In this document: in pieces, positions 1 through 7,842 of the stretch
Layout of the letters: the number at the start of each line of letters is the position of its first letter
How positions within the stretch are numbered: position 1 is the first letter of the stretch
Origin: CBCPNA01 sp965120415
GTDB taxonomy: Bacteria; Bacillota; Clostridia; Lachnospirales; CAG-274
Length of the DNA: 34,353 bases
NCBI GenBank assembly: GCA_965120415.1
Contig: CBCPNA010000026.1
Coordinates: forward strand, 1 to 34,353
Direction: 5' to 3'
Notes under the pieces: model-generated
What the model was told of the DNA's origin: nothing
Database searches by the model: none
What the model saw: the letters and a program-made list of their open reading frames with translations, nothing else
Position numbers and translations under genes: made by a program

Positions 1-22
1 AAAAATAGAAAGGAATATCAAA

Positions 23-850
23 ATGAAATCTGTTGAAGATTTGACATTACTTGATGATTTTTTATTTTGCAAATTAATGGAAGATAAAGAAGAATGCATG
101 CATTTGCTCAAAATAATTACTGGTAAAAATATAAAAAATATAGAATATGTCGATACACAAAAAACTTTTGATTTAATATATAAAGCTAAAGGAGTCCGCC
201 TTGATGTATTTGTGCAAGATGAAGATACTATATATAATATAGAAATGCAAGTGAGCAAAGATAAAGATTTAGCCAAAAGGACACGGTATTATCGCTCTAT
301 GATGGATATGGATACAATGATAAAAGGAAGTAAATATAACAAACTTCCTGAAAGTATTATAATAGTTATATCTCCTTTTGATTATATAGGCAAAAATTTA
401 CCTATGTATGAATTTGAAAGTTATTGCAAGCAAAATAAAGATATTAAATTAAATGATGGTACTAAAACTATCTTTCTTAACTTAAAAGCTGATTTGAATA
501 ACTTGAAAAACGAGGATTTAAAGGCTTTTTGTAAGTATTTAAATGGTGAAAAAGTTAATAATAACTTTGTAGATAGAATAGATGAAAAAGTGAATATAAT
601 TAAAAGTAAAGAAAGGTTTAAGGTGAGTTATATGAAATGGCTTGAAATGATGGAGGATAAATGGCTTGAAGGCAGAGAAGAAGGTATAGAAATAGGGTTA
701 GAAAAAGGTATACAACAAGGTATACAAATGCAAATTAATTCACTTATCAGATTTAATGTATCTAAAGAAAATATAATACAAGAATTAATAAAAAGCTATG
801 CTTTAACAAGAAAACAAGCTGAAGAATATTACGATAAATATAGCTTGTAG
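23..850 (+). CDS. Rpn family recombination-promoting nuclease (PD-(D/E)XK transposase-like)
   Basis: The 275-residue protein has the layout of the Rpn/PD-(D/E)XK 'putative transposase' family (PF12784). The N-terminus (LLDDFLFCKLM) is followed by the nuclease core near residues 58-80, where RLDVFV supplies the Asp and IEMQV the Glu-x-Gln of the degenerate D-ExK site. The C-terminus has Gly/Glu/Gln-rich heptads (EGREEGIEIGLEKGIQQGIQ) typical of this family, then a short helical end. Family members such as E. coli RpnA are DNA endonucleases that stimulate RecA-independent recombination, and many Clostridia carry several copies. AGAAAGGA lies 8 bases before the ATG. The gene stands alone: a strong terminator follows, and the next gene is on the other strand. 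The assignment is by motif; the cellular role is unknown. Confidence 0.85.
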   Translation: MKSVEDLTLLDDFLFCKLMEDKEECMHLLKIITGKNIKNIEYVDTQKTFDLIYKAKGVRLDVFVQDEDTIYNIEMQVSKDKDLAKRTRYYRSMMDMDTMIKGSKYNKLPESIIIVISPFDYIGKNLPMYEFESYCKQNKDIKLNDGTKTIFLNLKADLNNLKNEDLKAFCKYLNGEKVNNNFVDRIDEKVNIIKSKERFKVSYMKWLEMMEDKWLEGREEGIEIGLEKGIQQGIQMQINSLIRFNVSKENIIQELIKSYALTRKQAEEYYDKYSL

Positions 851-951
851 GTTAGGTTTAGTTTATGAAGATGATAAGCTAATTTAGCATAGCAAAACAA
901 ATTTATCATTATAAATTTTTCATAACATAATATACTTTTCTCAAGCTAGAT

Positions 952-976
952 AAAAGACGCCTTTTGGCGTCTTTTT
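952..976 (+). terminator. Rho-independent terminator after the Rpn gene
   Basis: A perfect 10-bp stem (AAAAGACGCC / GGCGTCTTTT) with a TTTT loop is followed by T. It lies 100 bases after the Rpn stop codon. The A/T-flanked arms would let it work in both directions. Confidence 0.85.
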
Positions 977-1011
977 AACACATACAAATGTATAAATGTT
1001 TTAGAAAAAAT

Positions 1012-1061
1012 AAAAACTCTTTAACATAGCCTTTATATGAAAGTTTAGCTAAAGAGTTTTT
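1012..1061. terminator. Inverted repeat, probable bidirectional terminator
   Basis: Twelve-base arms (AAAAACTCTTTA and TAAAGAGTTTTT) pair perfectly around a 26-base middle that can itself fold weakly (CTTT...AAAG). It lies in the 321-base gap between the convergent Rpn and SpoIID-like genes and could end the minus-strand transcript. The rest of the gap (851-1171) shows no coding signal. Confidence 0.55.
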
Positions 1062-1171
1062 GTTTGCAATAAAAATTAGCACAAAATTAAAATTTATAAC
1101 TATTTTTATATAAACATAAAACAAAAAATTTTAACAATATTAGAAAAACTAGTTAAAATATTTAATCTTTT

Positions 1172-3499
1172 TTAAATTTCTTCTACATACACATCTGTAT
1201 AAAAATAATTTAAAATTTCTTCATAATTTTTGCCCTCAGCAGCTAAATTATTAGCTCCATTTAAGCTAAGCCCTACTCCATGCCCATATCCTCCGCCATA
1301 AAATACAATTTTGCTAATTTTAGAATCTTCTGTATAAACTTTATCAAAAACAAAAAAACTACTAGGCAATTTACTTATATTATCTTGTCTTTCTCCTAAA
1401 TTATCTATAAAATTATCTATATCGAAAAATTCTCTTATAACGGTGTCTGTACATAGCAAAACGCTATTTTCTGTACCTACTATTTCTATTTGCATAACAT
1501 TACCTGCTTCCCCTCTTTTCATAATATTTATATCTTTTATATCTCCTATAGAGCTTATAGGGCTATAAATATATTCTCCATCACAATAAGTTTTAATAAA
1601 ATAAGGATATTTGTTATAAAATTCTTCTATTTTTTTATTTATATCTTGTGGTGTATATTCACATGTCCATCTAGTCCATTTTCCATCTTTTTCTATAAAA
1701 TTTATATCTTTGCTTTTAAAAAATATGTTTGCGTTTATTTCTTCTTGCAAATCTTCATAAATCGTATCTTCAAATAATATTTTACTTATCAAATAAGGCT
1801 TTGTTTCTGCTGGATATGTTTTAAAGTTTTTATCTGCCCAAATTTCTCCACTATTGGCTGTTACACCAGCTGATGCCTCAAAATAATTAGGGTAAATAAT
1901 TTCTCCATCATATTTTATAACTTGTCCTTCTGTATTTAAAACTGCTGTTTTTATATCTTCATCTAAATTTGATTTATTGTATAAAAGAGTTATATTATCT
2001 ATATTTGCGCCGTATTGTTTAAAATTGTTTTGATTAATATTATAAATTGCTATACTTCTATTTATAACTGCAAACGCTTTTAAAAATTCTAGATTTTTAT
2101 AGCTTAAATTACTGCTGTACAAAACTCCTGCTATATAATCTTCAAGAGAAATATTATTTAATAAAATATAATTTTCTTCATCTTTTCTAATTTCTAAATT
2201 ACCTAAAAATATATTATCTTCATTTTGCAAATTTTTTATATTAAAGCCTTTTGTTTCATCAAGCAATTCAAGCTTTAAACTTTCTGTTTCTGTCATGTCA
2301 AAATCATTATCTTTGTTTATAACCAAAATTTCATCTGCTTTATATTCAACCACACTATCTTTTGTATAAAGCTTAAAGCCCCCTTCTGATGAAATTTGTA
2401 TTTCTGTAAAATAGGTTGTATCGCTAGATTTATTTATCAAAACATTTATTTGAGAAAAGTCTGCATCTTTGTATATCAAAGCACAATAAAGCTTATTTTC
2501 GCTCCCTTTAGAATAAAATTTAGCTATATCTTGTCCTACATATAAATCATTAATAGATTTATATATTATATTACCATCAGTTATGCTATAAACTTTAAAA
2601 TCTTCGTCTAAAATATAACTTTGGTTATTAATAATTATTTCATTTTGTGTAACCTTTTTTATTTCTCCGTTTATTTCGTTTGCAATGAATGTTATATCTG
2701 TAATATTATCTTCATTTATTTTAATATCTGCAAACATGCCTGCATTTTCTTGTTTTATTAAGTCGTTTTCAAATTTAAGGCTTTTTTTAAGCCCTCCAAC
2801 ATAAATAATAGCACTTCCATCTCCTACGCTTTGTATATAAGCTCTTGTAATTGTTGGCTCTGTTTCTACAATTTCCAAAATAGCTATAATATCTAAATCT
2901 TTTTTTAATACTTTAATCTTTTTGTTTATATATGTATCAACTTCTAACCCTTCAAAACAAAATATACCTTTATCTGTAATAGCGTAATTTTGCTCTAATT
3001 TAGAATTAGTATTATAAGTATCTAGTATTACAAAACTATCTTCTAAAATTTCTGTATCTGTTATCATATTTTTATATATTTCGCACCATAAAGCATAAGA
3101 TATAGGTAAATCTTTATTTGTTTCATCTATTTTTATTTTAATATCTTTATCATATTTTTGTATCAAGTATTGTGTTTGTGTTAAAGTTAGGCTTTCTTCT
3201 GGGGCAAATTCTTCTTCTGTTACTCCGCTTATATCCCCTTTTATATAGGCAGCATTTATATATTTATCATACCATTTGTTTTGGTCTGTATCTTCAAAGT
3301 TTATAACCCTATCAAAACTTAAAATTTCATTTTTTGAAAAATTAGCAAAAGCTAACATTTTTGCGACAAGCCCTCTGCTAATAGGTATATCATTGCCTAT
3401 TATTCCTGCTGAAATTTCTGCACTTTCTTTATTATTTTTACTACAAGCAGTAAAAATAAATATAAAAAATATAAATATCAATATTTTAAAAATTTTCAA
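1172..3499 (-). CDS. SpoIID/LytB domain lipoprotein
   Basis: The 775-residue product begins with a lipoprotein signal (hydrophobic run, lipobox ending TAC at Cys19), so it should sit on the outer face of the membrane. Residues about 60-120 resemble one SLH-like repeat. A long middle region of beta-rich segments follows. The C-terminal third is a SpoIID/LytB domain (PF08486): SLEDYIAGV near residue 450 and GGGYGHGVGLSLNGA near 740. SpoIID is a lytic transglycosylase acting on peptidoglycan, and LytB is an amidase enhancer. The family consensus GVVxxEMP reads GVLYSSNL here, so the Glu thought to be catalytic in SpoIID is missing. The start is TTG, chosen because AAAGGAGG lies 8 bases upstream and the signal peptide begins there. 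Sporulation or vegetative wall remodelling are both possible. Confidence 0.8.
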   Translation of the reverse strand: MKIFKILIFIFFIFIFTACSKNNKESAEISAGIIGNDIPISRGLVAKMLAFANFSKNEILSFDRVINFEDTDQNKWYDKYINAAYIKGDISGVTEEEFAPEESLTLTQTQYLIQKYDKDIKIKIDETNKDLPISYALWCEIYKNMITDTEILEDSFVILDTYNTNSKLEQNYAITDKGIFCFEGLEVDTYINKKIKVLKKDLDIIAILEIVETEPTITRAYIQSVGDGSAIIYVGGLKKSLKFENDLIKQENAGMFADIKINEDNITDITFIANEINGEIKKVTQNEIIINNQSYILDEDFKVYSITDGNIIYKSINDLYVGQDIAKFYSKGSENKLYCALIYKDADFSQINVLINKSSDTTYFTEIQISSEGGFKLYTKDSVVEYKADEILVINKDNDFDMTETESLKLELLDETKGFNIKNLQNEDNIFLGNLEIRKDEENYILLNNISLEDYIAGVLYSSNLSYKNLEFLKAFAVINRSIAIYNINQNNFKQYGANIDNITLLYNKSNLDEDIKTAVLNTEGQVIKYDGEIIYPNYFEASAGVTANSGEIWADKNFKTYPAETKPYLISKILFEDTIYEDLQEEINANIFFKSKDINFIEKDGKWTRWTCEYTPQDINKKIEEFYNKYPYFIKTYCDGEYIYSPISSIGDIKDINIMKRGEAGNVMQIEIVGTENSVLLCTDTVIREFFDIDNFIDNLGERQDNISKLPSSFFVFDKVYTEDSKISKIVFYGGGYGHGVGLSLNGANNLAAEGKNYEEILNYFYTDVYVEEI

Positions 3500-3583
3500 T
3501 AAATTTGCCTCCTTTGTAAAAATGTTTTATTAAAATATATTCTTTTAAATTTTTTATATTCATTAAATAGCAAAATTAAGCAT

Positions 3584-3604
3584 AAAAAAAGCCTATAAAG
3601 GCTT
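3584..3604 (-). terminator. Terminator of the tRNA operon
   Basis: On the minus strand AAGCCT-TTAT-AGGCTT forms a 6-bp stem followed by a run of T. It lies about 30 bases beyond the 3' end of tRNA-Arg. Confidence 0.75.
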
Positions 3605-3634
3605 ATGAAAATAACAAAAATAAGTAAATATAAA

Positions 3635-3708
<74 letters not shown>

Positions 3709-3722
3709 ATATTTAAAAACCA

Positions 3723-3804
3723 TGGGTGGTGGAGGATTCGAACCTCCGAAAGATAAACTAACAGATTTACAGTCTGCCCCCTTTGGCCACTCGGGAAACC
3801 ACCC
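3723..3804 (-). tRNA. tRNA-Tyr (GTA)
   Basis: This is an 82-base class II tRNA. The acceptor stem GGGTGGT/ACCACCC is perfect, the D-region CCCGAGTGGCCAAAGGG is the typical tRNA-Tyr form, and the anticodon arm CAGACTGTAAATCTG carries GTA. A long variable arm and a TTCGAAT T-loop follow. CCA is not encoded. Confidence 0.97.
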
Positions 3805-3858
3805 CTACAAAACAAAATAATTTTAAAAAATAAGGGTATAATAAAACAAACAAGTATA

Positions 3859-3887
3859 ATTATAAAACAACTATTATCAAAAGTCAA
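3859..3887 (-). promoter_or_regulatory. SigA-type promoter of the tRNA-Tyr/tRNA-Arg operon
   Basis: On the minus strand TTGACT and TATAAT are separated by exactly 17 bases, about 55 bases before the 5' end of tRNA-Tyr. This is close to the vegetative sigma consensus and suits a stable-RNA operon. Confidence 0.85.
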
Positions 3888-3957
3888 CAACTTTTTACTT
3901 ATAGCTCATATAAATTTTAGAATCTTTTTAAATCTTTACTAATTTACTTGTGTTTGA

Positions 3958-3989
3958 TATAATTACTTTATATTATAATTACTTTATAT
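3958..3989 (+). repeat. 16-bp tandem direct repeat in the nifJ leader
   Basis: TATAATTACTTTATAT occurs twice in a row without mismatch. Each copy begins with a TATAAT -10-like hexamer, and TTTACT lies 17 bases before the first. The repeat ends 57 bases before the nifJ ATG, so one or both copies may serve as the nifJ promoter. Confidence 0.7.
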
Positions 3990-4046
3990 GCTGTATATTT
4001 ATTTCTACTAATATATTATAACATAATAAAAAGGAGGATATTTATT

Positions 4047-7000
4047 ATGTCTAAAAATATGCAAACTATGGACGGAAATCAAGCAGCAGCTGAAATATCT
4101 TATGCATTTTCTGAAGTTGCTAATATATTTCCTATAACCCCATCTTCGCCTATGGCCGAACATGTAGATGAGTGGGCTGCAAGAGGTAAAAAAAATCTTT
4201 TTGGGCAAACTGTTAAGGTTGTTGAAATGCAATCTGAAGCTGGTGCTGCTGGAGCATTGCATGGCGCTTTATCTACCGGCGCTTTAGCAACAACATATAC
4301 AGCATCGCAAGGGCTTTTATTAATGATACCTAATATGTATAAAATAGCAGGCGAGCTTTTGCCTTGTGTTATCCATGTTTCTGCCCGTGCTGTAGCTAGC
4401 CACGCTCTTAGCATATTTGGCGATCATTCAGATGTTATGGCTTGTAGGCAAACGGGATTTGCTATGCTTGCATCTTCTAATGTACAAGAAGTTATGGATC
4501 TTTCTGCTGTTTCTCATCTTTCAACATTAAAATCGAGAGTACCTTTTTTAAACTTTTTTGATGGATTTAGAACTTCTCATGAAATACAAAAAATAGAGCT
4601 TCTTGATATGGATAAATTAAAAAGTTTGATAGATATGGATGCTATTAAAAATTTTAAAGCTACTGCTTTAAACCCTAATCATCCTGTTACAAAAGGAACT
4701 GCTCAAAACCCGGATATATTTTTTCAAGCTAGAGAATCTTCTAACAAATTTTACCAAAACGTTCCACAAGTTGTTGAAAGCTATATGGAAGAAATAAATA
4801 AAATAACTGGCAAAAATTATAGCCTATTTAACTATTACGGACATAAAGAGCCCGAAAAAATAATAATCGCAATGGGTTCTGTTTGTGACACAATATCAGA
4901 AACAGTAGATTTTTTAAACGCTAAAGGAGATAAGCTTGGGCTTATTAATGTTCATCTTTTTAGGCCTTTTGTTAAAGAAAAGCTACTAAGCGCTATACCT
5001 AATACTGTTAAAAAAATTGCTGTATTAGATAGGACTAAAGAGCCAGGGGCACTTGGCGAACCTTTATATCAAGATGTATGTACTGCCTTTTTCAATTCTG
5101 ATAGAAATGTACAAATAGTCGGTGGAAGATATGGACTAAGCTCTAAAGATACAACTCCAGCACAAATAATAGCAGTATTTAAAAATCTTGATTTAGATAA
5201 CCCTAAAAATGGCTTTACAATAGGTATTGAAGATGACGTAACCTTTCTTTCTTTAAAAACAGAAGAAGAAGTAGATGTTACTGATAGCTCTACAATAAGC
5301 TGTAAATTTTGGGGGCTTGGTTCTGACGGTACAGTTGGGGCTAACAAAAATTCTGTTAAAATTATAGGTGATCACACAGATATGTATGCTCAAGCTTATT
5401 TTTCTTACGATTCTAAAAAATCGGGTGGTATAACTGCATCTCATCTTCGTTTTAGCAAAAAAATAATAAGAGCGCCTTATCTTGTTACAAATGCAGACTT
5501 TATAGCATGTCATCAACCAACTTATTTAAAAAAATATGATGTTTTAGAAGGGCTAAAAAAAGGCGGCAATTTTTTATTAAATTGTAAATGGACTGATGAA
5601 GAATTAGAACAAAATGTACCAGCCAAAATAAAAAGATACCTTTGTAATAATAATATAAATTTTTATACTATAGACGCTGTTGGTATTGCTGGAAAGATAG
5701 GACTTGGCAAAAAGTTTAATGCTGTTTTGCAAGCTGCATTTTTTAAAATAGCAAATGTAATACCTATAGAAGATGCTGTTAAATATATGAAAGACGCTAT
5801 TGTTAAAGCTTATGGTAAAAAAGGTGACAAAATAGTCAATATGAATAAAGAGGCTGTTGATAGAGGGCTAGAAGCTTTAAGAAAAATAGATATACCAGCA
5901 CACTGGGCAAATGCAAAAGATGAAGATGCTAAAGAAGAAAAAAATGCACCAGATTTTGTTACAAGAATTTTAAAGCCTATTAATAATATGCAAGGAGATA
6001 AGCTCCCTGTTTCTACATTTGTAGGATATGAAGATGGCAAATTTGAAAGTGGTAGCGCCGCTTATGAAAAGCGTGGTATCGCAACAGAAGTACCTAAATG
6101 GTATATAGAAAATTGTATACAATGTAATCAATGTTCATATGTATGCCCACACTCTGTTATAAGACCGTTTCTTTTAAACGAAGAAGAAGTTAAAAATGCA
6201 CCAAAAGGTTTTGATACTAAAAAAGCAACTGGTAAAGGGCTAGAAAATTATAATTTTAGAATACAAGTGTCTGTTTTAGATTGTACTGGCTGTGGCAACT
6301 GTGTTGAAATATGCCCTGCTAAAGAAAAGGCAATACTTATGAAACCTCTAGAAACACAAATGGATGAAGTGCCTAATTGGGAATATGCTATAAACCTTTC
6401 TCCTAAACAAAATCCTATGGATAAAAAGACTGTTAAAGGAAGTCAATTTGAACGCCCGCTTTTAGAATTTTCTGGCGCTTGCCCTGGTTGTGGAGAAACG
6501 CCTTATGCAAAACTAATAACCCAGCTTTTTGGCGACCGTATGTATATAGCTAATGCAACTGGATGTTCTTCTATATGGGGGGCATCGGCACCTAGCACCC
6601 CTTATACAAAAAATCATAAAGGGCAAGGACCAGCATGGGCAAACTCCCTTTTTGAAGACAATGCCGAATTTGGCTTAGGTATGGCACTTAGTATTAAAAA
6701 ACAGAGAGAAACATTAAAAGAAAAAGCAGAAAATCTTATAAAAGAAACTTCTGATGAAAATATAAAAAAAGCTGCTAAAGACTGGATAGAAACAATGCTA
6801 GATGGAGAAAAATCTAAAATAACTTCAGAAAAATTAATACAAGCTATACAAAATGAAAATAATGAAAATGCTAAATTTATTTTACAAAATAAAGATTTAC
6901 TTGTAAAAACTTCTCAATGGATATTCGGTGGTGATGGATGGGCTTATGACATAGGTTTTGGAGGACTTGACCATGTTTTAGCATCTGGCGAAGATATAAA

Positions 7001-7550
7001 TGTTTTAGTATTTGATACAGAAATTTATTCTAACACTGGAGGGCAAGCATCTAAATCCACTCCTACTGCTGCTATAGCAAAATTTGCAGCATCGGGCAAA
7101 AAATTACGAAAAAAAGATCTCGGTATGATGGCTATGAGCTATGGTTATGTATATGTTGCGCAAGTTTCTATGGGTGCTGATAAAAATCAATTAATAAAAG
7201 CTGTAGCTGAAGCTGAAAGCTACAATGGACCTTCTTTAATAATAGCTTATGCTCCTTGTATTAGCCATGGTATTAATATGACATATTCTTTACATCAAGC
7301 TAAAAAAGCTGTAGAATGTGGTTATTGGCAACTATACAGGTTTAACCCTATGCTAGAAAATGAAGGCAAAAATCCTTTTATATTAGATTCTAAAGAACCT
7401 ACTCTTCCTTTTAGAGATTTTCTTGAAAGTGAAATAAGATATACTTCTTTAAAAAATTCTTTCCCAGATATTGCTGAAGATTTATTTAAAGAGTGTGAGT
7501 ATGATGCAAAAAAACGTCTTGAAACTTATAAAAAATTGGCTAATCAATAA
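4047..7550 (+). CDS. nifJ: Pyruvate:ferredoxin (flavodoxin) oxidoreductase
   Basis: This 1167-residue single-chain PFOR has the full family length. It oxidises pyruvate with CoA to acetyl-CoA and CO2 and passes electrons to ferredoxin or flavodoxin, the central anaerobic pyruvate reaction. The N-terminal pyruvate-binding domain (residues 1-about 250) is followed by the gamma-type and CoA-binding regions. Two 4Fe-4S clusters are marked by CIQCNQCSYVCP (near 690) and CTGCGNCVEICP (near 750). The thiamine diphosphate domain begins at GACPGCGETPYAK, where the Cys-x2-Cys holds the proximal cluster, and includes GGDGWAYDIG and the acidic NTGGQASKSTP segment. AAGGAGG precedes the ATG. The gene is monocistronic with its own terminator. 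With pfkA and pyk nearby it completes a glycolysis-to-acetyl-CoA route. Confidence 0.97.
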   Translation: MSKNMQTMDGNQAAAEISYAFSEVANIFPITPSSPMAEHVDEWAARGKKNLFGQTVKVVEMQSEAGAAGALHGALSTGALATTYTASQGLLLMIPNMYKIAGELLPCVIHVSARAVASHALSIFGDHSDVMACRQTGFAMLASSNVQEVMDLSAVSHLSTLKSRVPFLNFFDGFRTSHEIQKIELLDMDKLKSLIDMDAIKNFKATALNPNHPVTKGTAQNPDIFFQARESSNKFYQNVPQVVESYMEEINKITGKNYSLFNYYGHKEPEKIIIAMGSVCDTISETVDFLNAKGDKLGLINVHLFRPFVKEKLLSAIPNTVKKIAVLDRTKEPGALGEPLYQDVCTAFFNSDRNVQIVGGRYGLSSKDTTPAQIIAVFKNLDLDNPKNGFTIGIEDDVTFLSLKTEEEVDVTDSSTISCKFWGLGSDGTVGANKNSVKIIGDHTDMYAQAYFSYDSKKSGGITASHLRFSKKIIRAPYLVTNADFIACHQPTYLKKYDVLEGLKKGGNFLLNCKWTDEELEQNVPAKIKRYLCNNNINFYTIDAVGIAGKIGLGKKFNAVLQAAFFKIANVIPIEDAVKYMKDAIVKAYGKKGDKIVNMNKEAVDRGLEALRKIDIPAHWANAKDEDAKEEKNAPDFVTRILKPINNMQGDKLPVSTFVGYEDGKFESGSAAYEKRGIATEVPKWYIENCIQCNQCSYVCPHSVIRPFLLNEEEVKNAPKGFDTKKATGKGLENYNFRIQVSVLDCTGCGNCVEICPAKEKAILMKPLETQMDEVPNWEYAINLSPKQNPMDKKTVKGSQFERPLLEFSGACPGCGETPYAKLITQLFGDRMYIANATGCSSIWGASAPSTPYTKNHKGQGPAWANSLFEDNAEFGLGMALSIKKQRETLKEKAENLIKETSDENIKKAAKDWIETMLDGEKSKITSEKLIQAIQNENNENAKFILQNKDLLVKTSQWIFGGDGWAYDIGFGGLDHVLASGEDINVLVFDTEIYSNTGGQASKSTPTAAIAKFAASGKKLRKKDLGMMAMSYGYVYVAQVSMGADKNQLIKAVAEAESYNGPSLIIAYAPCISHGINMTYSLHQAKKAVECGYWQLYRFNPMLENEGKNPFILDSKEPTLPFRDFLESEIRYTSLKNSFPDIAEDLFKECEYDAKKRLETYKKLANQ

Positions 7551-7559
7551 TAAAAATAA

Positions 7560-7586
7560 AAAAAGTCCACTTTTGTGGACTTTTTG
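7560..7586 (+). terminator. nifJ terminator
   Basis: AAAAGTCCAC and GTGGACTTTT form a perfect 10-bp stem with a TTTT loop, followed by T. It begins 10 bases after the nifJ stop codon. Confidence 0.92.
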
Positions 7587-7641
7587 AATTGTTGCAATAT
7601 ACTTTTTGTTTATTTTACAATACTTTTATATTTTATATAAA

Positions 7642-7745
7642 TCAAATATATTTTATTTTTACTTCATAGCCTAATTCTTTTAATATTCAAAATATCATAT
7701 TTAATATCTTTTCTGCTGATAAGCCTTGATTTTTTATTCTCAATG
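7642..7745 (-). pseudogene. Possible remnant of an XRE-type antitoxin C-terminus
   Basis: One minus-strand frame reads about 33 codons that look protein-like (NQGLSAEKILNMIF, then an in-frame TGA, then ILKELGYEVKIKYI and a stop). The pattern 'LS.EK.L.MI..LKELGYEV.I' resembles the end of small HTH antitoxin-type proteins such as the HTH_37 family. There is no start codon with a ribosome site and the frame is broken. It is either debris or chance; the call rests only on motif resemblance. Nothing else is visible between 7587 and 7810. Confidence 0.25.
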
Positions 7746-7813
7746 ATTTCCTTTTTAATTATACTATATTTTTATATTAGTTTTTTAGACTTTTATTACA
7801 AAAATCTAATATA

Positions 7814-7839
7814 AAAAGAGCGCTAAAAAGCACTCTTTT
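7814..7839 (-). terminator. Terminator of the dxs-like gene
   Basis: On the minus strand AAAAGAGTGCT and AGCGCTCTTTT pair with one U-G wobble around a TTTT loop and end in T. It starts 4 bases after the stop codon. Confidence 0.85.
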
Positions 7840-7842
7840 AAA

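Noticed and set aside
1490..1777. Plus-strand 95-codon frame inside the SpoIID-like gene
   Set aside because: It lies antisense within a clear gene, is low-complexity Ile/Phe/Tyr-rich, and lacks a ribosome site. The same reasoning removes the many other antisense frames over nifJ, tex, rny and the heme operon.
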